From an uncultured Clostridia bacterium (GTDB taxonomy: Bacteria > Bacillota_A > Clostridia > Oscillospirales > Oscillospiraceae), in assembly GCA_947166955.1 (NCBI GenBank), contig CAMVGI010000116.1, positions 1 through 5,211 on the forward strand: a stretch of 5,211 nt of DNA, read 5' to 3'. The stretch's first letter is position 1. Each line of letters opens with the position of its first letter. A program made the translations under genes and the position numbers. This document shows, piece after piece, positions 1 through 5,211 of this stretch. The notes under the pieces were generated by a model. The model was not told the DNA's origin. It worked only from the letters and a program-made list of their open reading frames with translations, and did no database searches.

Positions 1-1344
1 ATCAACATTCTCGATACGCCGGGACATCAGGACTTCTCGGAGGACACCTACCGTACGCTGATGGCGGCGGACAGCGCGGTCATGGTCATCGACGGCGCAA
101 AGGGCGTTGAGCCGCAGACTCGCAAGCTCTTCAAGGTGTGCGCGCTGCGTCATATTCCCATTTTTACGTTCATCAACAAGATGGACCGCGAGACGCGCGA
201 TCCGCTGGAGCTTTGCGAGGAGGTCGAGCGCGAGCTCGGCATCGACACCTATGCCGTCAATTGGCCCATCGGCAGCGGCAAAGAGTTTCAGGGCGTCTAT
301 GACCGTGAGAAGCGCTGCATCCTGCACTTCACGGACGCCGGCCACGCGAAAAAGGCAGGCGTCACGGAGATCGAACTTACCGATCCGCTGCTCGCGGACA
401 TGCTGGGACAGGCAAAGCGCGACGCGCTGGTCGAGGAGATCGAGCTGCTCGGCGCTGGGCGCGAGTTTGACCTCAAGGCCGTGCGAAACGGCACGCTTTC
501 GCCTGTGTTTTTCGGCTCGGCGCTCACCAACTTCGGCGTGGAACCGTTTTTGGAGCACTTTCTCAAGATGACGAGCGCCCCGCTGTCCCGCGAGAGCGAC
601 GAGGGCGAGGTGGACGCGTTCTCGCCCGAGTTTTCGGCGTTCGTGTTCAAGATCCAGGCGAACATGAACAAGGCGCATCGCGACCGGCTCGCGTTCATGC
701 GCATCTGTTCGGGCAAATTCGAGCGCGACGCGGAGTACTACCACGTCCAAAGCGGCAAAAAGATGCGCCTTTCCCAGCCGCAGACGATGATGGCGGCGGA
801 GCGCGAGATCGTGGACACCGCCTACGCGGGCGACATCATCGGCGTATTCGACCCCGGCATCTTTTCCATCGGCGACACGATCACCGTGCCCGGGAAAAAG
901 TACCGCTATTCGGGCATCCCGACCTTCGAGCCGGAGCATTTCATGTCGGTTTCCCCGATGGACACGATGAAGCGCAAGCAGTTCGTCAAGGGCATCGAGC
1001 AGATCGCGCAGGAAGGCGCCATCCAGATCTTCAAGATCCCCGACAGCGGCTTTGAGGACGTGGTCGTGGGCGTGGTCGGCACGCTGCAGTTCGACGTGTT
1101 TGAGTACCGTATGAAAAGCGAGTACGGCGTCGATCTTCGCATGAGCGGCCTGCCCTACGAGCATCTGCGGCTCATCGGGGACTGCCCCTGCGATACCAAG
1201 GAGCTCACGCTCTGCACCGGCTCGCGCGTGCTGGAGGACTTCAAGGGCCGCAAACTCATCGCCTTCGGCGGCGAGTGGTCGGTCGGTTTTCTCACCAAGC
1301 ACAACCCTGGGCTGGAACTCGTCGATTGGCTCAGCGTATCGTAA
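1..1344 (+). CDS. prfC: Peptide chain release factor 3 (RF3), 5' end missing
   Basis: Translational GTPase that recycles RF1 and RF2 from the ribosome after peptide release; cytoplasmic. The reading frame is open from base 1 and gives 447 residues before TAA. Against the roughly 530 residues usual for RF3, about 80 N-terminal residues, including the P-loop and switch I, lie left of the window. Seen directly: G3 motif DTPGH (residues 5-9 of the fragment) followed by the RF3-type stretch DFSEDTYRTL; G4 motif NKMD (59-62); G5-like SAL (173-175) inside FFGSALTNFGVEPFL; then FKIQANMNKAHRDRLAFMR (about 217-235), characteristic of RF3 domain II; and LQFDVFEYRMKSEYGV (about 362-377) in the C-terminal domain. 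The first ATG, at base 61, lies inside the GTPase domain and is not the start. EF-G and tetracycline ribosome-protection proteins are related, but the domain II and C-terminal motifs point to RF3. The gene is convergent with the - strand operon and ends 10 bases before the terminator stem. Confidence 0.95.
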   Translation: MNILDTPGHQDFSEDTYRTLMAADSAVMVIDGAKGVEPQTRKLFKVCALRHIPIFTFINKMDRETRDPLELCEEVERELGIDTYAVNWPIGSGKEFQGVYDREKRCILHFTDAGHAKKAGVTEIELTDPLLADMLGQAKRDALVEEIELLGAGREFDLKAVRNGTLSPVFFGSALTNFGVEPFLEHFLKMTSAPLSRESDEGEVDAFSPEFSAFVFKIQANMNKAHRDRLAFMRICSGKFERDAEYYHVQSGKKMRLSQPQTMMAAEREIVDTAYAGDIIGVFDPGIFSIGDTITVPGKKYRYSGIPTFEPEHFMSVSPMDTMKRKQFVKGIEQIAQEGAIQIFKIPDSGFEDVVVGVVGTLQFDVFEYRMKSEYGVDLRMSGLPYEHLRLIGDCPCDTKELTLCTGSRVLEDFKGRKLIAFGGEWSVGFLTKHNPGLELVDWLSVS

Positions 1345-1354
1345 ATGCACAGCG

Positions 1355-1388
1355 AAAAAGAGAAGCGGCATATGCCGCTTCTCTTTTT
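1355..1388. terminator. Bidirectional intrinsic terminator between convergent genes
   Basis: A perfect inverted repeat: 15-bp arms at 1355-1369 and 1374-1388 around a 4-base loop (ATAT). The arms carry a GC-rich core (GAAGCGGC) with five A on the left edge and five T on the right edge. Read on the + strand it gives a hairpin ending in a T run, 10 bases after the prfC stop. Read on the - strand the left A run becomes a T run, so the same hairpin can end the operon transcript. The TAA stop of the - strand lipoprotein gene (1387-1389) sits on the outer edge of the stem. Termination in both directions is inferred from the symmetry. Confidence 0.87.
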
Positions 1389-2250
1389 ATCCTTCCGCAA
1401 GCACGACCTCGACGATGCCCGGTTGGGCGGTGTCGGGATAGAAATTCACCTGCCACGGCGAAAGGTTGTAAACCGGTTCTTGCATTGTAACCTGTCCGTC
1501 CGGCGGCGTCTCCCCCTCCGGCGCTGTTTCTCCCGTCTGCGGCGTTTCACCGTCCTGCGCCGCCAGAGCTTCGCCCTGCTGCGGAGCCGTCTCCGTGTCC
1601 GCGGGCGTCTCGCCCGTGCCGCTCTCCGACGCGGCCGTTCCGGTCTCTCCCTCCGTGCCGTTCTCCGTCGCGGAGGGCGGCGCGGGCGGAAATACCTCGT
1701 CGTGCACCGCGGCAACCAGCGCCAGCACGTCGTCGCGTCCGCCTCCGAAGTATCCCACGCGGATCGCGAGCGCCTCGCGTCCCTCCTTGATGGCGGCGCG
1801 CAGCAGATCGGGCAGCGCCTCGGTGCTCGTCACGTTGACGATGGCGCTTTGTTCCTCCGCGGTGCGGCGGTAGCCGAAACGCACGGTCAGTTCGTAATAC
1901 GCGCTCTCGGACTTGCCCTCATAGGTGATGTAGTCGAGCAGATACGCGCCGATGGGCGTTTTCTTCTGCACCTCGACGCAGGCATCGCCCGCCATGGCGG
2001 CCTTGTTCGGCGCGTCGCCGTAGATACGCACGACGCCGTCCTCGCTGTGCTCGCTCAGCAGCAACAGCAGCGCGTTGACGAGGTCCTGATAGTTCTCCGC
2101 GCGCAGCATGTCCGCGTCCTCGTTCTCCCAATACGCCGCGCTGTGCGGCACAACGGAGGAATAAGAACGCTCCAGCAGCTTGTCCCCGCAGCCCGTGAGA
2201 ACAAGGCAGAGGGCAAGCAAGCATACGATTGTAGAGCAGCGCTTTTTCAT
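1387..2250 (-). CDS. Putative lipoprotein of unknown function with acidic Thr/Gly/Pro-rich linker
   Basis: Predicted 287-residue membrane-anchored lipoprotein; I cannot name the family. The N-terminus is a lipoprotein signal: MKKR, a hydrophobic run, then the lipobox LTGC with Cys21 as the expected lipidated residue. Residues about 25-186 look like a folded mixed alpha/beta domain, with conspicuous stretches RSYSSVVPHS, LRAENYQDLVNALL, IRIYG-like VVRIYG and YYELTVRFGYRR. Residues 187-258 are low complexity (G, E, T, P, A, S) and probably disordered, including three tandem GETxxx hexapeptides at 234-251. A short ordered tail with NLSPWQVNFYPD closes the protein. The start is ATG at 2250, which overlaps the TGA of the upstream LUD gene as TGATG; GGGG five bases upstream may serve as ribosome binding site. 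The frame is open further upstream to 2445, but that part is arginine-rich shadow of the LUD gene and would bury the signal peptide. It is last in the operon. Confidence 0.85.
   Translation of the reverse strand: MKKRCSTIVCLLALCLVLTGCGDKLLERSYSSVVPHSAAYWENEDADMLRAENYQDLVNALLLLLSEHSEDGVVRIYGDAPNKAAMAGDACVEVQKKTPIGAYLLDYITYEGKSESAYYELTVRFGYRRTAEEQSAIVNVTSTEALPDLLRAAIKEGREALAIRVGYFGGGRDDVLALVAAVHDEVFPPAPPSATENGTEGETGTAASESGTGETPADTETAPQQGEALAAQDGETPQTGETAPEGETPPDGQVTMQEPVYNLSPWQVNFYPDTAQPGIVEVVLAEG
1498..1551 (-). repeat. Three degenerate 18-bp tandem units encoding GETxxx hexapeptides
   Basis: Within the linker of the lipoprotein, three consecutive six-codon units encode GETPQT, GETAPE and GETPPD (residues 234-251). 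The DNA units are only partly conserved, since synonymous codons differ (GGT/GGA/GGG for the leading Gly). A further partial copy, GETPAD, occurs at residues 213-218. Such units can gain or lose copies. Here the divergence suggests an old rather than recent expansion. Confidence 0.55.
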
Positions 2251-2855
2251 CAATACCCCAAGTCCTCGTCCACGAGCACGACCTCCATGTCGCAGCCCGT
2301 CATCGGCCGCCACAGCACCACCAGCGCGCCGCAGATGCGCTCGGGGCTGTTGCAGTCGTAGCACTTGTCCGCGCGCGCGGCGCAGGGCGTCTTCCGCCCG
2401 AGGCGCTGCGCGTTCTTCGGTCCCGCGACGTTCCGCGCGCGCCAAGCCGCCTTTTCATGCGTGGGCGCCAGCTTGTTGCGCCCGATGACAAAATAGACCT
2501 TCTTGTGCCCGAACAGCGTGGAGGCGACGCGGTTGCCCGAACCGTCGACGTTGATGATCTCGCCGGTTTCGGAAAGGCCGTTGGCGGAGCAGATATAGAC
2601 GTCCGCGCCCATCGCGGCGCGGCGCATCTCGTCCGGCGTCTTCCCCTCGGGTACGTTCCAATGGCTGTGAACGGTGTTATGTTTACTCAAGCTGTCATAC
2701 AGCTTCATTTCCGCAAGCGTCACCGAGCCGCCGAACCCGACGCTCGCGCCGTCGATCCGTTCGTTGAGATACTCGCTTGCTTTCTCCTTTGTCTGGCACA
2801 CCGTCACCGAATACCCGCGCGCCTTCAACGCCTGCTCCACCTTGGAGAAATCCAT
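2250..2855 (-). CDS. LUD-domain protein (LutC/YkgG-like, 'lactate utilization protein')
   Basis: A 201-residue single-domain cytoplasmic protein of the LUD (DUF162) family, to which LutB and LutC of the lactate oxidation complex belong. The biochemical role of solo members like this is not settled. Seen directly: GFGGSVTLAEM (40-50) and SANGLSETGEIINVDGSG (90-107), matching the family's glycine-rich and ETG-type motifs, and VYFVIGRNKLAP (120-131). The C-terminal part has four cysteines, Cys158, Cys165, Cys168 and Cys175, spaced C-x6-C-x2-C-x6-C, which could bind a metal or an iron-sulfur cluster (inference). The start is ATG at 2855, with purine-rich GAAGGGCGGAG just upstream as ribosome binding site. 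No lutA or ferredoxin-type lutB is adjacent, so a lactate role should not be assumed from the name. It follows yitT by 24 bases, and its stop overlaps the lipoprotein start by one base, suggesting coupled translation. Confidence 0.9.
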   Translation of the reverse strand: MDFSKVEQALKARGYSVTVCQTKEKASEYLNERIDGASVGFGGSVTLAEMKLYDSLSKHNTVHSHWNVPEGKTPDEMRRAAMGADVYICSANGLSETGEIINVDGSGNRVASTLFGHKKVYFVIGRNKLAPTHEKAAWRARNVAGPKNAQRLGRKTPCAARADKCYDCNSPERICGALVVLWRPMTGCDMEVVLVDEDLGY

Positions 2856-2870
2856 AATGCTCCGCCCTTC
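2856..2870 (-). promoter_or_regulatory. Ribosome binding site of the LUD gene
   Basis: On the - strand the short yitT-LUD spacer ends GAAGGGCGGAGCATT before the ATG at 2855. Either GAAGGG (9 bases from the ATG) or GGAG (4 bases) can pair with the 16S 3' end. This supports the ATG at 2855 as start and is the clearest ribosome binding site in the operon. Confidence 0.6.
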
Positions 2871-2879
2871 TGTTTTGTA

Positions 2880-3740
2880 TTATGTCAACCCGTTCGGGTC
2901 ATACTCGCCAAAGCCCTCGCCGAGCACCTCGACCGCGTCGGAAATGATGAAAAACGCGTCGGGATCGATCTCCTTGACGATGCGCTTGACCATGACGATC
3001 TCGCGCAGGCGCACGGCGCACAGGAGCATCGTGCGCTCCGCGCCCGTATACGCGCCGACGGCGTGCAGCTTCGTCACGCCCACGCGCTGCCGGAGCAGCT
3101 CGTCTGCGATTTCGGTTTCCTTTTCGGAAATGATGTGCGCCAGCTTTCCGGTGTTGCCGCCGTAGACGATCAGATCCAGCACTTTCGTCGAGACGAAGAG
3201 CGCCACGCCGCCATAGAGCGCGTTGTTGAGGTTGCGGAACACCGCCGCGTAGCCGACGATGATCGTCAGGTCCAGCCCCAGCATCACGTTGCCGATGGAA
3301 AGCTGCGGCACACGCCGCTTCAAAAGCCACGCGGCAAGCTCCGTCCCGCCCGTGTTGGCTTCCTCGCGCATGATAAGGCCGCAGCCGACGCCGAGCAGCA
3401 CGCCGCCGTAGAGCGCGGCAAGCAGCTCGTTCATTGCGCGAAACTCATGAAACGCCGCGAGCGCGTCCACCATCAGCGAGCTCATCGCCATACCGTAGAG
3501 CGAGCGCATGAAAAAGCGCGGTCCGAAGCGCTTGAAGCCCAGCAGGTACAGCGGCACGTTCATCACGATCAGCATCCCGCCGATGGGCAGCGCGCGGACA
3601 TAATAGTGGATGATCTGCGCCACGCCGGTGAGGCCCCCGCAGGTGAAGTTGTTCGCCGCGTAGAACCAATCGAACGCGAGCGCGTAGATCGCGCAGCCGA
3701 GCGTCATGACGGCGTAGCTTTTGAGGGTTTCCTTCTTCAT
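2880..3740 (-). CDS. YitT family membrane protein with C-terminal DUF2179 domain
   Basis: A 286-residue integral membrane protein of the YitT family (YitT_membrane/DUF161 plus DUF2179), widespread in Firmicutes and usually of unknown substrate. Hydrophobic stretches at about 9-28, 51-69, 79-97, 105-124, 149-168 and 173-192 suggest six membrane spans. Family landmarks are NNFTCGGLTGVAQIIHY (30-46), the EEANTGGTELAAWLL stretch (126-140) and GGNTGKLAHIISEK (194-207). The soluble tail (about 200-278) reads as DUF2179: VTKLHAVGAYTGAERTMLLC, then VKRIVKEIDPDAFFIISDA and EVLGEGF. Length is normal and the gene looks intact. The start is ATG at 3740, four bases after the TGA of the topoisomerase gene, with only a weak GTGAG upstream, so translation probably depends on coupling. 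A TTGACA near its 3' end encodes the last two residues and is not taken as a promoter. Confidence 0.93.
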   Translation of the reverse strand: MKKETLKSYAVMTLGCAIYALAFDWFYAANNFTCGGLTGVAQIIHYYVRALPIGGMLIVMNVPLYLLGFKRFGPRFFMRSLYGMAMSSLMVDALAAFHEFRAMNELLAALYGGVLLGVGCGLIMREEANTGGTELAAWLLKRRVPQLSIGNVMLGLDLTIIVGYAAVFRNLNNALYGGVALFVSTKVLDLIVYGGNTGKLAHIISEKETEIADELLRQRVGVTKLHAVGAYTGAERTMLLCAVRLREIVMVKRIVKEIDPDAFFIISDAVEVLGEGFGEYDPNGLT

Positions 3741-3744
3741 ACGC

Positions 3745-5211
3745 TCACAAAATCGTCATCTGCTTGTCCTCGCCGTCCTCCGTCTTGAGCAGCGCACCCG
3801 TCGCGGGGATGGTGCGGCCGCGGTAGCGGGCGAGGTTGGTGATGCCGGATTCCTCCAGCGTGCAGGCATACTCCAGCGTTTTGTTCTTTTTGAGCGTCAT
3901 CAGCCCCACGCCCTGCGTCGCGCGCGTGGATTTGACCGCGAGCAGCGCGGTGCTCACCACGAGGCAGCGCGGCTCGCTGGAATATGCCGCGATCTCGCAG
4001 TCCTCGGTGCGGTACATCACCGTTTTGAGCGGGCTCTTGTCGCTGTACGCGCCGGTGAGCCGGCGGCGGTTCGAGGTCGTCTGATAGGCGGCAAGCTCCA
4101 CCTTGGCGCACTTGCCGTTTTCGAAGAAGAACAGCATAAAGCCGCGGTAATCCCCCGGCAGCACCATGTAGACCACGCTCTCACCCTCATCCATGCCGAG
4201 CTTCGCGGGCAGGTAGTCGCCAAGCACCGACGCCTTCGTGTCCGCGAACTCGCCGAGGCGGGTCTTGTAGACCTGCGCGCGGTCGGTGAAGAACATGACC
4301 TCCGCGTTGCTCGTGGTCTCGAAGGTCTGGCGCAGCGCGTCGTCCTCCTTGAACTTCTGCTCGCCGCTCATGCGCAGCGACGCGGGCGTGATCTTCTTGA
4401 AATACCCGTGCTTGGAGAGGAACACGCTCACGGGGTATTCCTCGACGCTCTCCTCCTCCGGCTCGGCGGCGTCCTCAAAGTCGTAGACGATGCCGGTTTT
4501 GCGCGGCTCGGCGTATTTCTTCTTCACGTCCTCCAGCTCGGAGACGATGATCTTCTTCACGCGCGCGGGGCGGTTGAGGATGTCTTCGAGATCCTCGATC
4601 TCTTCCGCGAGCGCGTCGGTTTCCTGCGTGCGCTTGAGGATGTACTCGCGGTTGATGTTGCGAAGCTTGATCTCCGCCACATATTCCGCCTGCGCTTCGT
4701 CGATGCCGAAGCCGATCATCAGGTTCGGCACGACGTCGGACTCCGCCTCGGTCTCGCGGATGATCTTGATTGCCTTGTCGATGTCGAGCAGGATGCGCTT
4801 GAGACCCTTCAAAAGATGGAGCTTTTCCTTCCGCTTGCTCAGAACGAAGAAGACGCGGCGCTTGACGCTCTCCGTGCGCCACGCGCACCACTCGTCCAAA
4901 AGCTCGCGCACGCCCATCACCTTCGGCATGCCCGCGATGAGCACGTTGAAGTTGCACGACGCCGTATCCATCAGCGTCGTGGACCTGAAAAGCTTCTGCA
5001 TGAGCTTCTCCGGATCGACGCCGCGCTTTAGGTCGATGGTGAGCTTGAGGCCGGAGAGGTCGGTCTCGTCGCGCATGTCGGCGATCTCCTTGATCTTGCC
5101 CGCCTTTATGAGCTCCGCCACCTTGTCCATGATCGCCTCGGTGGTGGTGGTATAGGGAATCTCATAGATTTCAATGAGGTTTTCTTCCTTGATATAGCGC
5201 CACCGCGCCCG
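3745..5211 (-). CDS. parC: Type IIA topoisomerase subunit A (ParC/GyrA-like), 5' end missing
   Basis: DNA breakage-reunion subunit of a type IIA topoisomerase (topoisomerase IV or gyrase), acting with a ParE/GyrB ATPase. The window holds 488 C-terminal residues. The frame is open to base 5211 and continues beyond, with in-frame ARWRYIKEENLIEIYEIPYT upstream of the ATG at 5130, so that ATG is internal. By comparison with E. coli GyrA about 240 residues are missing, including the catalytic tyrosine. Seen: EIYEIPYTTTTEAIMDKVAEL (about 14-34), ADMRDETDLSGLKLTIDLKR (44-63), MPKVMGVRELLDEW (95-108), the coiled-coil tower with FGIDEAQAEYVAEIKLR (168-184) and EEIEDLEDILNRPARVKKII, then a beta-rich C-terminal domain (about 255-488). 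I find no GyrA box (QRRGGKG-like), which favours a topoisomerase IV-type or divergent paralog over true gyrase A. The symbol is therefore tentative. It is the first visible gene of the operon and ends 4 bases before yitT. Confidence 0.9.
   Translation of the reverse strand, partial: RARWRYIKEENLIEIYEIPYTTTTEAIMDKVAELIKAGKIKEIADMRDETDLSGLKLTIDLKRGVDPEKLMQKLFRSTTLMDTASCNFNVLIAGMPKVMGVRELLDEWCAWRTESVKRRVFFVLSKRKEKLHLLKGLKRILLDIDKAIKIIRETEAESDVVPNLMIGFGIDEAQAEYVAEIKLRNINREYILKRTQETDALAEEIEDLEDILNRPARVKKIIVSELEDVKKKYAEPRKTGIVYDFEDAAEPEEESVEEYPVSVFLSKHGYFKKITPASLRMSGEQKFKEDDALRQTFETTSNAEVMFFTDRAQVYKTRLGEFADTKASVLGDYLPAKLGMDEGESVVYMVLPGDYRGFMLFFFENGKCAKVELAAYQTTSNRRRLTGAYSDKSPLKTVMYRTEDCEIAAYSSEPRCLVVSTALLAVKSTRATQGVGLMTLKKNKTLEYACTLEESGITNLARYRGRTIPATGALLKTEDGEDKQMTIL

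Noticed and set aside
61..63. ATG at base 61 as start of the release factor gene.
   Set aside because: The frame is open to base 1 and encodes the G3 motif upstream, so the real start is outside the window.
1345..2361. 338-codon + strand open frame opposite the lipoprotein and the end of the LUD gene.
   Set aside because: Its product is Arg/Leu/His-rich with no motif, it starts inside the terminator spacer without a ribosome binding site, and the opposite strand carries a signal peptide and a LUD domain.
2251..2445. 65-codon N-terminal extension of the lipoprotein frame.
   Set aside because: It overlaps the conserved cysteine-cluster part of the LUD gene, is arginine-rich, and would place the lipoprotein signal in the middle of the protein.
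2873..2889. TTGACA followed at once by TAATAC on the - strand, resembling promoter boxes.
   Set aside because: The two boxes are adjacent with no 16-18 base spacer, and TTGACA encodes the final Leu-Thr of the YitT protein.
2457..3788. 443-codon + strand open frame spanning the LUD and yitT genes.
   Set aside because: Antisense to two recognisable genes, Arg/His/Ala-rich and without domain signatures; typical shadow in GC-rich DNA.
3721..5031. 436-codon + strand open frame opposite the topoisomerase gene.
   Set aside because: The - strand clearly encodes topoisomerase motifs; this frame is a compositional mirror with no recognisable features.

Overview
The window looks like chromosome of a high-GC, low-repeat Firmicute. 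An uncultured or gut Clostridia lineage (Oscillospirales or Christensenellales type) is the best guess. This rests on recalled family resemblance: the release factor 3, the YitT protein with its C-terminal domain, the single-domain LUD protein and the GyrA/ParC-like subunit all read like Clostridia versions. No 16S or other taxonomic marker is present, so the assignment is inference. Codon use looks uniformly GC-rich, and I see no sign of mobile DNA, CRISPR, tRNA or rRNA.

Layout. The left quarter (1-1344, + strand) is the C-terminal five-sixths or so of prfC, peptide chain release factor 3, cut by the window edge inside its GTPase domain. A perfect inverted repeat with A and T tracts (1355-1388) follows and looks like a two-way terminator. 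Everything to its right is on the - strand and converges on prfC. In transcription order these genes are a GyrA/ParC-type topoisomerase subunit A (5' end outside the window), a YitT-family membrane protein, a LUD-domain protein with a four-cysteine cluster, and a small lipoprotein of a family I cannot name.

The four - strand genes are packed like one operon, with a 4-nt gap, a 24-nt gap and a 1-nt stop/start overlap (TGATG). No promoter or internal terminator is visible between them. Their products (DNA topology, a membrane protein of unknown substrate, a LUD protein, a surface lipoprotein) do not make an obvious pathway. Shared transcription is better supported than shared function.

There is no gene-free stretch over 300 bases. 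The long + strand open frames opposite the operon are judged to be GC-driven shadows. I did not find a convincing new system. The least understood parts are the terminal lipoprotein and the cysteine cluster in its LUD neighbour.
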